A stretch of DNA of 64,000 nt from the NCBI RefSeq assembly GCF_000785785.1, contig NZ_JRQN01000007.1, forward strand, positions 33,911 through 97,910, read 5' to 3'. Positions 1 through 8,876 of this stretch are shown here, piece after piece. Within the stretch, counting starts at the first letter, position 1; each line of letters begins with the position of its first letter. A program made the position numbers and the translations under genes. The notes beneath the pieces are model-generated. The model was given only the letters and a program-made list of their open reading frames with translations, ran no database searches and was not told the origin of the DNA. The stretch is from Streptococcus uberis. Lineage in GTDB: Bacteria; Bacillota; Bacilli; Lactobacillales; Streptococcaceae.

Positions 1-248
1 GCAATTTTCAATTTAACTTGACTGTTTTTGACAGATTTTTCCTGATTAGACAATTCTTCTTTTAAAGAGTGAACTAGTTCAGCCCCGCCATGTACACGGT
101 GAAGTTTCCCTTCAACTTCAAGTTCATCCAAATCCCTACGTACTGTAGACTCCGAAGTATTTAAAAGAAGTATCAAGTCATCTAATGCAACATAGTTATC
201 TTGGCTAATACGGTCCATGATAATTTGTTTTCGTTTAGATTTTAAGAT
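1..248 (-). CDS. DeoR-family sugar-operon repressor, N-terminal part (runs off the window)
   Basis: About 82 residues are visible before the window edge. They form a typical DeoR-family N-terminal helix-turn-helix: LKSKRKQIIMDRI, then TSESTVRRDLDELE, then VHGGAEL. DeoR repressors of this type (FruR/LacR-like) bind operators of sugar operons and sense a phosphosugar through a C-terminal domain not in this window. The start is unusual. The family normally begins M-L-K-S, but here the codon before LKS is ATC, placed 7 bases after a strong AAGGTGG ribosome site. The only in-frame ATG (218) would cut off part of the HTH. Either ATC (or the preceding ATT) is used, or the base is wrong. A strong promoter and near-palindromic operator lie just upstream. 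The sugar it controls cannot be read here. Confidence 0.75.
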   Translation of the reverse strand, partial: MLKSKRKQIIMDRISQDNYVALDDLILLLNTSESTVRRDLDELEVEGKLHRVHGGAELVHSLKEELSNQEKSVKNSQVKLKI

Positions 249-263
249 AATAACACCACCTTT

Positions 264-311
264 CTGTAATCGGTTACAGATAAATTATACTATATTTTCT
301 TTCAATGTCAA
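264..311 (-). promoter_or_regulatory. Strong promoter plus candidate operator for the DeoR-family gene
   Basis: On the minus strand a perfect -35 TTGACA (306-311), a 16-base spacer and a perfect -10 TATAAT (284-289) are followed by a near-perfect 16-base palindrome CTGTAAYCGRTTACAG-like (264-279, one mismatch). The palindrome lies where the transcript should start, as expected for autorepression. The operator role is inferred. Confidence 0.75.
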
Positions 312-376
312 GCACTTTCTTTCAAAAACAGTCATATTTAGCTCCAAAAAAAACTAGACAATGTCTAGTCCTTTAA

Positions 377-1300
377 TTATTTAATGTTTAATACATTTTC
401 TTTAGTATGAACTAATTGAGTGATTAAACGGCAGTAAGGTGTATCAATTCCAAGTTTTTGCCCTTTAGAATTAACTGCTCCATTTAAGAAATCAATTTCA
501 GTCTTACGATGGTTTTGTACTAAATCTTGATGCATTGATGGGTAATGATGTGCAGCTTTTACAGAAGTATCCATTACATATTTAGTAATTTCTGCTTCAT
601 CTAAAGTAACACCTTCTGCTTCACCAACCATTACAAATTCATGGATGATTTCTTCAACCATTTTAACGCCATCTTCACTTGCAAATAATTCACCGATTGT
701 ACAATCAAGTAAGGCACAAGTTGAATTCATTGTTCCGTTAACACAAGCTTTTCTCCAAATGTTTGGTAATACATTTTCATCATAAGTCGCAAATAATTTT
801 GCTTCTGTAAGCATTTCAGCTACTTGATGACCTGCAACTTGATTAGCTGGATCCATACTTTGCAAGTTCAAAGCACCCACACCTTGTAAGTGTGCATGTC
901 CTGGACCTTCAAGACCAGCTGTCCAAACTGTAACTCCCATAAGGATATTGTGCTCAGGAATATATTGACGAATTACTTCTTCATGTCCTAAGCCATTTAG
1001 CAAGCAAAGTACTTTTGTTTCTTTACCAATGATACCTTTAATGTCTTGCAACATTTGTGGTAATTGCATCGCTTTTGTAAATAAAATAATTAAATCTGCT
1101 TCTTTTGTTGCTTCCGTCGGTTTCATAATTGGAAGAAAAACGGTTTCTTCCACGTCACCTGAGATCTTTAAGCCATCTTTTTTAATAGCATTGATATGAT
1201 CTTCCCAGTTATCTAATAAAATAACATCGTTATTTGTTTTAGAGATTTGGTAACCAAAACGGCAACCCATAGCACCTGATCCAGCAATATATACTAACAT
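377..1300 (-). CDS. panE: 2-dehydropantoate 2-reductase-like protein (ApbA/PanE family)
   Basis: 307 residues, the usual length for ketopantoate reductases, which reduce 2-dehydropantoate to pantoate with NADPH in coenzyme A synthesis. The N-terminus carries the Rossmann motif IAGSGAMGCRFG, and the C-terminal half has the ApbA-type helical dimer domain (KACVNGTMNSTCALLDC, HYPSMHQDL). AGGAGGAAATT precedes the ATG. It follows an EIIC-like membrane protein by only 9 bases, so the two are probably one transcript. Many ApbA/PanE members reduce other 2-keto acids, so the substrate is not certain. The pairing with a transporter could mean a salvage or catabolic role. Confidence 0.8.
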   Translation of the reverse strand: MLVYIAGSGAMGCRFGYQISKTNNDVILLDNWEDHINAIKKDGLKISGDVEETVFLPIMKPTEATKEADLIILFTKAMQLPQMLQDIKGIIGKETKVLCLLNGLGHEEVIRQYIPEHNILMGVTVWTAGLEGPGHAHLQGVGALNLQSMDPANQVAGHQVAEMLTEAKLFATYDENVLPNIWRKACVNGTMNSTCALLDCTIGELFASEDGVKMVEEIIHEFVMVGEAEGVTLDEAEITKYVMDTSVKAAHHYPSMHQDLVQNHRKTEIDFLNGAVNSKGQKLGIDTPYCRLITQLVHTKENVLNIK

Positions 1301-1309
1301 AATTTCCTC

Positions 1310-2371
1310 CTATTGTCCTTCGAATACAAAGATATCATCTTTGTAAAGTTTTAAGACGTCTTTACAGATTTTATGTGCTGCAAAAGCAACACCAAATGGA
1401 ATGACTAACCAAGCTAGAATGATGATAAGGATATTGCTTCCACCTGCAAGTGATGCAATAGGTCCAACAGCACCTACCAAACCAAATCCAGACGAAGCTG
1501 GAGTTCCAACAAGATTAAACATTGGAATTGTTAATGAGCTAATTGCTGCTGTGATAAGCATTGGAATAGCCATAACCGGATGCTTAAGGAAGTTTGGCAT
1601 CATCATTTTCATTGCTCCTAAGGCAATAGCAATTGGCACACCAGATTTGTTAACTTTAAGTGTAGCCCATACAAGAACAGCTGCTGTTGCTGCAATTCCC
1701 ATTGAAGCGGCTCCAGCTGCTAGTCCATTTAATCCAATTGCTAAACCAATTGCAACCGTTGAAATTGGACTAACAATTAGGACTGCAAATGCCATTGCAA
1801 TTAAGATTGACATTAGTACTGGTTGTAATGTAGTAAATGAGTTAATCCCTTTACCAATTAATGTTGTTACAAATGATACATATGGAAGTAATTTCCAACC
1901 GATGTAGCCAACACCTGTTCCAATGATAATTGGTAAGAGAATAATTGTAAGTGATCCGAATTTATTACCAAACCATTTTACTGCTAAAACAGCAAGACTG
2001 GCAGTAATCATCATGTTGATTAGGTCACCAATACCAACTAATTGGAAGCCACCTTTCCCAACAGCAGTAATAATTTCCGGATTAAATTTCCAAGCACCTG
2101 AACCAATATATGCTGCTCCACCAACAGCTAACTGTTGCATTGGATTGAATTTAAACTGTTGACCAATTAGGAAACCTGCCATGATTGGTGTGAAAAATTG
2201 GAAAACTGTAACAACATGTAAAAATTCAGCGGCTGTTGCATTAGGTAAAAGTGGTTTTAGAAAAGTTGCCAAGATAGCATTTGGTATAAGTGCTACTACA
2301 ATCGCAGTTGCAGTTCCTGCCAAAACTTTATTAATAAAAGAGCTAAAAGTCTCTTTGTTTGTTTCTGTCAT
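1310..2371 (-). CDS. PTS EIIC-like integral membrane protein
   Basis: About 353 residues with roughly nine hydrophobic segments and glycine/alanine-rich loops (GLAIGLNGLAAGAASMG, GTPASSGFGLVGAVGP). This resembles the PTS_EIIC_2 family of streptococcal membrane proteins found without obvious EIIA/EIIB partners. The ATG at 2371 lies 8 bases after a GAGG ribosome site; the in-frame ATG at 2377 sits only 2 bases from it, so I chose 2371. It is first in a two-gene unit with the panE-like gene and has its own promoter. The substrate is unknown. No phosphorylation domain is visible, so it may act as a plain permease. Confidence 0.7.
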   Translation of the reverse strand: MTETNKETFSSFINKVLAGTATAIVVALIPNAILATFLKPLLPNATAAEFLHVVTVFQFFTPIMAGFLIGQQFKFNPMQQLAVGGAAYIGSGAWKFNPEIITAVGKGGFQLVGIGDLINMMITASLAVLAVKWFGNKFGSLTIILLPIIIGTGVGYIGWKLLPYVSFVTTLIGKGINSFTTLQPVLMSILIAMAFAVLIVSPISTVAIGLAIGLNGLAAGAASMGIAATAAVLVWATLKVNKSGVPIAIALGAMKMMMPNFLKHPVMAIPMLITAAISSLTIPMFNLVGTPASSGFGLVGAVGPIASLAGGSNILIIILAWLVIPFGVAFAAHKICKDVLKLYKDDIFVFEGQ

Positions 2372-2397
2372 CTTCATGACCTCGCTTAATTTTATAG

Positions 2398-2454
2398 TGT
2401 GAAATCCATCACATTCACAATGTTAATTATATCACATGAAATATGGCGTGTCAT
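2398..2454 (-). promoter_or_regulatory. Promoter of the EIIC-like / panE unit with a TGTGA-N6-TCACA inverted repeat
   Basis: Minus strand: -35 ATGACA (2449-2454), 17-base spacer, -10 TATAAT (2426-2431). Downstream lies an inverted repeat TGTGA-N6-TCACA (2398-2413) in the 5' untranslated region, a plausible operator. The regulator is unknown. Confidence 0.65.
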
Positions 2455-2512
2455 AAGAAATTGCTATAGTTTCTATCGGATGTTTTTATAGTTTTATAAG
2501 TTTTTCTTATAC

Positions 2513-3505
2513 TTAATCAATCAGTGATGTCGAATGAACTATGCGATTATCACGTTCAGGATAAATATATTGAATAGCTTGATTGACTGCTGTCGGTGCT
2601 TCGCCAAATCCAGTAGCAATTAAATCAACTTTTCCCAGATATTGTGCTGAGTCACCTATTGCATAGACCCCTTCTTGACTAGTTTCAAACAAAGTAGAGA
2701 CATTTATACTAGTTCGTTTATAATCCAGGTTCCAATTCTTCAAATTTTTATTAGAAGTTGAAAAGCCATAAGACACTATCAAAGCGTCTAAATCTAAAGT
2801 CTTTGTTTCTTCTTCTTTGACTTTCTGAATCACTAATTTATTAGCTAAGCCATTGTCACCTTCAACAGCAATTGGGATGAAAGGTGTCATTATGTCAACT
2901 CCAGACGCCTTCAATAGTTCCACACTATGTTCATGAGCTCTAAATGCTTCACGACGATGAACAATTGTCACTTTCTCTGCAAGTCCATATAAGGCTAAAG
3001 CCCAGTCTACCGCTGAATCTCCACCACCACAGATAACCACTTTTTTACCTGAAAATTGATCTAATTTGTGGACATTATAAAAAATATTGTGATCTGAAAA
3101 AACTTCCTCATTTGCTAAACCAAGTGTTTTAGGTGCAAAAGCGCCATTACCACAAGCAATAATAATTGATTTACTATAGTGCATGCCTTTATTGGTGGTA
3201 ACGTGGAAGGTTGATTCAACCTTTTCAAATGACAAGACTTCTTCTTTCAAAGAAACTGTTAAACGATCATCAAATCGACTAACCTGTTTAATCAAATTAT
3301 CAGTCAGTTCAGCACCAGTAATTGCTGGATAGGCTGGGATATCATAAATGACTTTTTCAGGATATAAAATAGCAGGTTGTCCACCTAATTCAGATAGACT
3401 CTCAATAATTTCAACAGTCATTCCTCGCAACCCTGCATAAAAAGCCGTAAATAGTCCAACTGGACCACCACCAATTATCGTAATATCATAAACCTTTTTT
3501 GTCAT
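2513..3505 (-). CDS. Ferredoxin--NADP+ reductase, thioredoxin-reductase-like (type 2 FNR)
   Basis: 330 residues, matching YumC-type FNRs of Firmicutes. An FAD-binding Rossmann motif ([16 protein letters not shown]) is at residues 9-25, a second dinucleotide motif ([14 protein letters not shown]) is near 155-170, and a C-terminal FAD contact ([11 protein letters not shown]) is near 282. The CxxC redox pair of true thioredoxin reductases is absent, which is the usual way to tell the two apart. It would pass electrons between NADPH and ferredoxin or flavodoxin in the cytoplasm. A ferredoxin gene lies elsewhere in the window (39552). The start overlaps the end of trmD by 20 bases, so the two are probably translationally coupled. 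Confidence 0.85.
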   Translation of the reverse strand: MTKKVYDITIIGGGPVGLFTAFYAGLRGMTVEIIESLSELGGQPAILYPEKVIYDIPAYPAITGAELTDNLIKQVSRFDDRLTVSLKEEVLSFEKVESTFHVTTNKGMHYSKSIIIACGNGAFAPKTLGLANEEVFSDHNIFYNVHKLDQFSGKKVVICGGGDSAVDWALALYGLAEKVTIVHRREAFRAHEHSVELLKASGVDIMTPFIPIAVEGDNGLANKLVIQKVKEEETKTLDLDALIVSYGFSTSNKNLKNWNLDYKRTSINVSTLFETSQEGVYAIGDSAQYLGKVDLIATGFGEAPTAVNQAIQYIYPERDNRIVHSTSLID

Positions 3506-4235
3506 TCATTACTCCTTCAGGCTCTTCTCTTTTAATCTTTTCAAAAATTTTAGTTTCTTCTTCCGAAAACTGATAAACTTCCAACATATCTGGTCTTCTT
3601 AGATACGTTTTCCGGATACTTTCTTCCAATCGCCAAAGGCGGATATTCTCATGATGTCCACTCATTAAAACATCGGGCACAGTCATCCCACGAAAATCAT
3701 ATGGGCGTGTATATTGCGGATACTCCAAAAGACCCGATGAAAATGAATCATCTTGATGACTGGCCTCTTTTCCAATCACATTTGGAATTAATCTGACGGT
3801 CGCATCAATCATGGTCATGGCAGCTAACTCACCACCCGTTAATACAAAATCACCTAGTGAAACCTCATCTGTCACCAATTCCTTGATCCGCTCATCATAG
3901 CCTTCATAGTGACCACAGATAAAAATTAATTCATCCTCATTTGCTAGTTCCTCAGCATAGGCTTGGTCAAAGGTTCTACCGGCTGGATCTAACAAAATCA
4001 CGCGCGGCTTATTAGCATTTATCTTATCAAGAGTATCATAAATGGGCTGTGCTCTTAACAACATCCCTTGACCACCGCCATAAGGCTCATCATCTACATG
4101 ACGAGCCTTTTGCGCATTCTGTCTAAAATTATGATAGTTGATATCCAATAATCCTTTTTCACTGGCTTTGCCAACAATTGAAGCTTCTAGTGGTGCAAAC
4201 ATTTCAGGAAAAAGGGTTAATATATCAATTTTCAT
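3486..4235 (-). CDS. trmD: tRNA (guanine37-N1)-methyltransferase TrmD
   Basis: 249 residues beginning [13 protein letters not shown], the standard TrmD start. The knotted SPOUT fold motifs are present: [17 protein letters not shown], the SAM-binding [13 protein letters not shown], and [15 protein letters not shown]. TrmD methylates G37 next to the anticodon and prevents +1 frameshifting. The frame stays open upstream, but the ATG at 4235 matches the family start. It overlaps the end of rimM by 11 bases and the FNR gene overlaps its end, giving a tight rimM-trmD-FNR unit. Confidence 0.95.
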   Translation of the reverse strand: MKIDILTLFPEMFAPLEASIVGKASEKGLLDINYHNFRQNAQKARHVDDEPYGGGQGMLLRAQPIYDTLDKINANKPRVILLDPAGRTFDQAYAEELANEDELIFICGHYEGYDERIKELVTDEVSLGDFVLTGGELAAMTMIDATVRLIPNVIGKEASHQDDSFSSGLLEYPQYTRPYDFRGMTVPDVLMSGHHENIRLWRLEESIRKTYLRRPDMLEVYQFSEEETKIFEKIKREEPEGVMNDKKGL

Positions 4236-4743
4236 CGTCCAATCCTTCCATAATCTCAACATCAACACGATTAGCAGCTAAATTAACATTAAGAATGACT
4301 GGTGGAATGTAGGGTAATAATAAATCTTTTTTGCCTTTACGTTTAACCACCCAGACATCATTTGCCCCAGGCTGAAGGATTTCTTTGACCTGACCAATTA
4401 AGGTATCTTCTTCATAAACATCTAGACCGATGATTTCATGGTAGTAGAATTCGTCTTCATCAAGTTCTGTCAACTTATCTTCTGAGATTTTTAGTATAAA
4501 ACCTTTGAATTTTTCTACCTTATTGATATGATACATATCTTTAAATTTAACAATATCAAAGTTTTTCTGTTTACGATGACTGACAATTTCAACATCCTGA
4601 ACAAAATTATTTTTATCATCAAACAGGGCTAAAAGATTGCCTTTTTGAAAACGTTCGTCAGTAAAATCACTGACAGATAAAACTCTCAATTCACCTTGTA
4701 AGCCTTGGGTATTAACAATTTTACCGACATTAAAGTATTCCAT
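4225..4743 (-). CDS. rimM: 16S rRNA processing / ribosome maturation factor RimM
   Basis: 172 residues from [14 protein letters not shown], the family start, preceded by a GGAG site; the frame is open further upstream without family similarity. The N-terminal RimM beta barrel (GLQGELRVL) and C-terminal PRC barrel ([23 protein letters not shown]) are both visible. RimM binds S19 and helps assemble the 30S head. It is usually co-transcribed with rpsP and trmD. Here a terminator and a glycosyltransferase pair separate it from rpsP-khpA, and it has its own promoter. Confidence 0.95.
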   Translation of the reverse strand: MEYFNVGKIVNTQGLQGELRVLSVSDFTDERFQKGNLLALFDDKNNFVQDVEIVSHRKQKNFDIVKFKDMYHINKVEKFKGFILKISEDKLTELDEDEFYYHEIIGLDVYEEDTLIGQVKEILQPGANDVWVVKRKGKKDLLLPYIPPVILNVNLAANRVDVEIMEGLDDEN

Positions 4744-4843
4744 TGTAACTCCTATTGGTATCTTTTTAGAAGAAGTATAACTATCATGTGCTGCTCCTTC
4801 AAATACGTATTTATCTATTTTATCATGATATAGCAGAATTTGC

Positions 4844-4852
4844 ATTATATCA
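4844..4852 (-). promoter_or_regulatory. Extended -10 promoter of rimM-trmD-FNR
   Basis: Minus strand TGATATAAT: TATAAT at 4844-4849 with an upstream TG (extended -10). No good -35 is visible. It lies about 100 bases before the rimM start, just past the gtfA stop. Confidence 0.45.
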
Positions 4853-4870
4853 GAGAAAGTTCCCCTTACC

Positions 4871-6409
4871 TCACTTTGTAACCTGCAACAAATTTAGCCA
4901 AGCTGCCTTCACTTTATCTTTTGTAAAACGTTTGGCAATTTCAGATGACTTATCATTAAAAGATTGCCGTTCGATTTCGGTCAATTTAAAATAGCTAATC
5001 ATTTTTTCCGCCAATGCTTCGATAGTAACTTGTTGGTCTCCAAGATGATCATAATCAACTAAATAGCCATTAGCGCCATTTTCAATAAAGGTTGGGTTGC
5101 CATAGGGGACATTTAAGCCAATCATCGCTAACCCATGCGAAATCGCTTCTAATAAACTTAACCCAAAACTTTCTCTAGGAGAGGCAGAAACATAAAGCTC
5201 ATATTGTGGGTAAATTTTGTTTAAATCAAGATGACCTTTTAAGAAAATATAATCTTGGGCTTTTTGTTCTGTAATCATTCTTTCTAACCTTGCCTCCTCA
5301 TGACCCCGACCATAAATACTAAACTCTAACTGAGGAATTTCTTTTTTTGCTAAAATCGCTGCGCTGACCAGCAAGTCCACTCGCTTACCTAAGTATAAAC
5401 GTGATGCAGTCATCATAGAAAAAGGCTGACGCTGACGATTCAGTGACTCTTTTATTTCAACACTTCCGACTGGAATAACTTTAATGGTTGGGGTCACCCC
5501 AGTTTCATTAATGACTGTTTCAGCAAAATTTATCTTTTGAAGTTCAGTGGACGTAACAAAATAATCAATTAAGTGCGCATTTCTAATAATGTAATAGTAC
5601 TCATAGTTAAGGTAGAGATAACTTGGATCATAATTCTTAGGAAAAAAATGTTCAGAATGAATCATAGCTACTAATTTTGCTGGTCCCTTATGCTTCATTA
5701 GAACTTGCGCAAAAGACATATCTGCACTACGATCCATTATTAACGTGTCATGTTTTGATAACTTAAGATTAGTGACAAACTCCTCTACTAAATCAAACTT
5801 CGTTAAACGTTTGGTTTGATTGGCAAAAATATAGTAGGGATTCTCACTGGCCAAGTTTTCTTCAAAGACAATCTGACCTTCTCGATTATAAAAATTAACT
5901 TTATAAGTTGAGGCAGATAAGGTATTATTAATTAATTTAGGATGATAGTATTTACTAAATAATTTTCGATTCGTATAAAAGTCACGTCTAATTAGATTGC
6001 CATCAAGAAAAATGGCAACTGAACTAACAATATCCGAACTAGGATTTTTAAAAGAAAAATTGATTCCATAGTGGTTATTGCCAATATTAGTATAAGCTTT
6101 GACATCATTTACCCACTCAAACTGTTGGTCATCCATAATCTCGGGATAAAAGGCCTTGACCTCATCAAAACTGAGTTGGGGAATTAAACTAACATCATCT
6201 AGATAAGATAGATGCAGTGATTTCAGCTCCTCTTCTTTCAAGCCAACATCTTCTAGGTAAAATTTGATATATTCCCATTCCGGAGCCTCTGTAAAAATAA
6301 AATAACTCTCTTGATGAAGATCTCTAAATAATTTTGCGCGATACCCCTGAGCATAGTCAACACCGGACGGTAGATAACCTACCAATAAATTAAAATTATA
6401 TATCGTCAT
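4871..6409 (-). CDS. gtfA: GtfA-like glycosyltransferase (GT4 fold, serine-rich-protein glycosylation type)
   Basis: 512 residues. The N-terminus ([23 protein letters not shown]) is characteristic of GtfA, the catalytic subunit that adds GlcNAc to Ser/Thr of serine-rich repeat adhesins. It is followed by the beta-meander domain typical of this family and a C-terminal GT4 donor site with the E-x7-E motif (E413...E421, [10 protein letters not shown]). The start overlaps the end of the gtfB-like gene by 14 bases, so they form a GtfA-GtfB pair as in accessory Sec loci. No adhesin, secA2, secY2 or asp gene is seen nearby. The natural substrate is therefore unknown and may be encoded elsewhere. Confidence 0.8.
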   Translation of the reverse strand: MTIYNFNLLVGYLPSGVDYAQGYRAKLFRDLHQESYFIFTEAPEWEYIKFYLEDVGLKEEELKSLHLSYLDDVSLIPQLSFDEVKAFYPEIMDDQQFEWVNDVKAYTNIGNNHYGINFSFKNPSSDIVSSVAIFLDGNLIRRDFYTNRKLFSKYYHPKLINNTLSASTYKVNFYNREGQIVFEENLASENPYYIFANQTKRLTKFDLVEEFVTNLKLSKHDTLIMDRSADMSFAQVLMKHKGPAKLVAMIHSEHFFPKNYDPSYLYLNYEYYYIIRNAHLIDYFVTSTELQKINFAETVINETGVTPTIKVIPVGSVEIKESLNRQRQPFSMMTASRLYLGKRVDLLVSAAILAKKEIPQLEFSIYGRGHEEARLERMITEQKAQDYIFLKGHLDLNKIYPQYELYVSASPRESFGLSLLEAISHGLAMIGLNVPYGNPTFIENGANGYLVDYDHLGDQQVTIEALAEKMISYFKLTEIERQSFNDKSSEIAKRFTKDKVKAAWLNLLQVTK

Positions 6410-7672
6410 TGCTATCTCCCAAATAAGCTACTGCTTTATCTTTGCTTACATAACAAAAAGGTATTTGTGACTTTTGAAAAGCACTAATCATATCAGATAA
6501 CTCTTTATTACTTGTTACAGATTTTATATAAGTAATCAACTCATGCATTTGATGAGACTCAAATATACTTCCTGGATAATAATAATGTGGATGGTGAGCT
6601 GTTACTTTGAAAGATAAAATAGGAATGTCTTTCAGAATGGCTCTAGAAATTATGTGATCTACTTCGTAAAGATGGTTGACATCTAAATACACATGTGTCT
6701 GCTCTAAATTTTTTTCAACCTCTTCTTGTGTCATTTCTGCAAACACAGTGACATTATCATACCGACCTAAGCCTAAAAATTTATCCGACACTTCTGTTCT
6801 TGCACCTATTCTAAAGTGGTAATCAGGTAAATGTAGTATTAATTGATCAATCATCTCCAGACAATCACTGGCAGATAAAATAAATAGCGACTTATCTATT
6901 CTTGTATTAGTTTGGGGCTAAAAACTTTTACGTAGGATTCTGATTGCGCCTGACTGGTATGACTGAAATCAATAATCTTACCAAGTTTATTTTCTTCGTT
7001 TATCAAATAATCAAATCGTTTTCCTTCACCACAATTTAAGAAATCCATTTGTTCTTCGCTATCACTCAGCAAACTATCATCAACAGTTATGACCTTATCA
7101 CTATTACCTTCCAATTGCAGATAAGTCCTTAATAAAGACAACCTTGAAGGGTAAAATCCTGCAAGTTGGGATTGATCACCAATGATAATTCCCTTGCCAC
7201 CTGGGATAGTCTGTGCAAACTCTTTTCCTTCTTTATCATAATAAAAGGTCGCCAAAGCTTGATTATCTTCATAATACTCTTTCGAATAAAGAAAGCCAAA
7301 TTGGTTATAGGTTTCCTTATAAGAAATATCACCTGTGTCAGTTAGCCAAGTAATCGTATGAACCATTCTGTTTTCAATCGGATCACTAAAATCAATGATT
7401 GCTTTTTTTTGCCCCCAGAAGGTAATTCTTCCCTGAAGACCACCTTCTAAAGTAACTTCCCAGAAATCTGGCAATTTCAAACGATTATAGTAAATAGATG
7501 CTTGTTTTTGATGGTGATCAATTCCAGCAATTAACATCATCAATGATTCAGTTTCGTCTTCTAAAAAACCGTTATCGCTCAATATGATTGTTCGTTTAAT
7601 TTTCTTAAAATCATCAGATAAGGTTTCTTTCAATACTGAAAGATTTTTTCCATCAGTGTCAATAATAATCAT
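6396..7672 (-). CDS. gtfB: GtfB-like glycosyltransferase co-activator, frameshifted
   Basis: Two consecutive frames together give a GtfB-like protein of about 425 residues. The first part (to a stop at 6896) has the GtfB N-terminus (MIIIDTDGKNLSVLKE) and YNQFGFLYSKEYY. The second continues with SLFILSASDCLEMIDQLI and IGARTEVSDKFLGLGRYDNV. Adding one base near 6911-6917 (a TTTGGGG run) restores one frame, so this is a single-base deletion, real or from sequencing. GtfB binds the acceptor protein and stabilises GtfA. I start it at ATG 7672: the ATG at 7696 lies almost on the transcript start predicted from TATAAT at 7705-7710, and family members begin at the later site. Confidence 0.7.
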
Positions 7673-7704
7673 ATGTACCCCAACATTTTCTCTCATTCTT
7701 ACTT

Positions 7705-7710
7705 ATTATA
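7705..7710 (-). promoter_or_regulatory. -10 box upstream of the gtfB-gtfA pair
   Basis: Minus strand TATAAT within CTATAGTATAATAAG, without a convincing -35. Its place about 30 bases upstream of ATG 7672 supports the later start and independent expression of gtfB-gtfA. Confidence 0.4.
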
Positions 7711-7879
7711 CTATAGATTATTAGCAACTTCCTGTCTTAAATGACTTATAAATAAAAATACTTGAAGATAGTCATTTAAATTTGAGGTATTAATAGTTGA
7801 TTTGACAATAATGTGATAGCCAATTCAGACATTCATTATGGTATGATTCGTTCAAGTTATAAAAAAATGATAAGAAAAA

Positions 7880-7915
7880 ACAAGATAGCATTCGTAATGA
7901 GAGAATACTATCTTG
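7880..7915 (-). terminator. Rho-independent terminator after khpA
   Basis: A long stem (arms starting ACAAGATAG and ending CTATCTTGT, with one internal mismatch) followed on the minus strand by TTTTTTCTTAT. It ends the rpsP-khpA transcript and separates it from gtfB-gtfA and rimM. Confidence 0.85.
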
Positions 7916-7981
7916 TTCATTTTTATTTGAGGTTAGACAATTGCCATTACCTCTTTTGCTATTCTAAAATAGAGTTAGACA

Positions 7982-8221
7982 TTATTTTTCGTCAATAACT
8001 AGTCTAACTTTCTTACCTTGTGTTGGAACCGAATAAACAATCGATCTTATCGCAGTAATGGTACGACCTTTTTTCCCGATTACACGACCGATGTCTTGAG
8101 CATCCAAGTCAAGATGATACTCCAAAAATTCTGGTGTATCTTCAATTTTGATGGTAAGATTGTCTGGATGTGAAATCAAAGGTTTCACAATGGCGATAAT
8201 AAGATTTTCAATGGTATCCAT
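7982..8221 (-). CDS. khpA: KH-domain RNA-binding protein KhpA (YlqC)
   Basis: 79 residues, nearly all one KH domain with the GxxG loop ([16 protein letters not shown]). KhpA of streptococci pairs with KhpB/Jag and affects cell division and elongation; it binds RNA. It lies 9 bases after rpsP, the usual arrangement, and is the last gene of this short operon. Confidence 0.93.
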   Translation of the reverse strand: MDTIENLIIAIVKPLISHPDNLTIKIEDTPEFLEYHLDLDAQDIGRVIGKKGRTITAIRSIVYSVPTQGKKVRLVIDEK

Positions 8222-8230
8222 AGGCTTTTA

Positions 8231-8503
8231 TTATTTTGAGAATTTTTGCTCGTGGAATTTAGTCATAACTCCAGCTTTTGAAAGAATATTGCGTACAGTA
8301 TCAGAAGGTTGTGCGCCTTTTGACATCCAGTCAAGAATACGATCTTCTTTAAGTGTTACTTGATTTTCAGCAACTAATGGATTGTATGTTCCAACAGTTT
8401 CGATAAAGCGTCCATCACGTGGTGCACGTGAATCTGCAACATTGATACGGTAGAAAGGTTTTTTCTTAGAACCCATACGAGTTAAACGGATTTTTACTGC
8501 CAT
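8231..8503 (-). CDS. rpsP: 30S ribosomal protein S16
   Basis: 90 residues beginning [20 protein letters not shown], the standard S16 start, with [12 protein letters not shown] downstream. It is the first gene of the rpsP-khpA transcript, behind a strong promoter. Confidence 0.97.
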   Translation of the reverse strand: MAVKIRLTRMGSKKKPFYRINVADSRAPRDGRFIETVGTYNPLVAENQVTLKEDRILDWMSKGAQPSDTVRNILSKAGVMTKFHEQKFSK

Positions 8504-8573
8504 TTTATTAAGTCTCTTTTCTTTTTTCTTTTTATATTTACAAGAAGAACTCTTTGCACTTCTTACTCTACTT

Positions 8574-8618
8574 AGTATATCTTAAGGCATTCATTCTGTC
8601 AAGTTTTTTTCTTGACAG
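8574..8618 (-). promoter_or_regulatory. rpsP promoter with its -35 inside a perfect inverted repeat
   Basis: Minus strand -35 TTGACA (8597-8602), 17-base spacer, -10 TATACT (8574-8579). The -35 lies in one arm of a perfect 8-base inverted repeat CTGTCAAG-N7-CTTGACAG (8596-8618). The other arm puts a second TTGACA on the opposite strand. The repeat could be a regulator site or simply two outward-facing -35 boxes. Confidence 0.8.
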
Positions 8619-8670
8619 TTTTGATAAAGATTTTCTCCGTATAAAATAGCTCGCTAAGAAAATAAATGAA

Positions 8671-8859
8671 TTAAAAAGCCTCCACCATAAATCCAAAAAT
8701 AGCTATAAGAATAATATTGCCCCTATAATAACTTGATATTTTATTAGTTCTGATAAGGCTTTGGGATTATTAATAGCCTCAAGTTTGTCAATCAGAAAAA
8801 AAGACAATTGACAAAATAATAGAAACTGTTCCAATAATCCGAAAAATTTTCTTTAACAA
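8671..8859 (-). pseudogene. Remnant of a small membrane protein (hypothetical)
   Basis: From a possible TTG start at 8859 the minus strand reads LKKIFRIIGTVSIILSIVFF, then continues in a second frame as DKLEAINNPKALSELIKY and QVIIGAILF, then in a third as LIAIFGFMVEAF before TAA at 8671. Joined across two shifts this is a basic N-terminus, a membrane segment, a short loop and a second membrane segment. It reads like a decayed two-pass membrane protein. I do not recognise the family. Confidence 0.4.
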
Positions 8860-8876
8860 CTATGCTAATGCCAAAT

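Noticed and set aside
1401..2402. Plus-strand open frames opposite the EIIC-like gene
   Set aside because: They have no ribosome sites, no recognisable motifs, and mirror a strongly supported membrane protein on the other strand.
7813..7998. Possible 61-residue plus-strand gene between gtfB and khpA
   Set aside because: It runs through the khpA terminator stem and has no ribosome site or protein-like composition.
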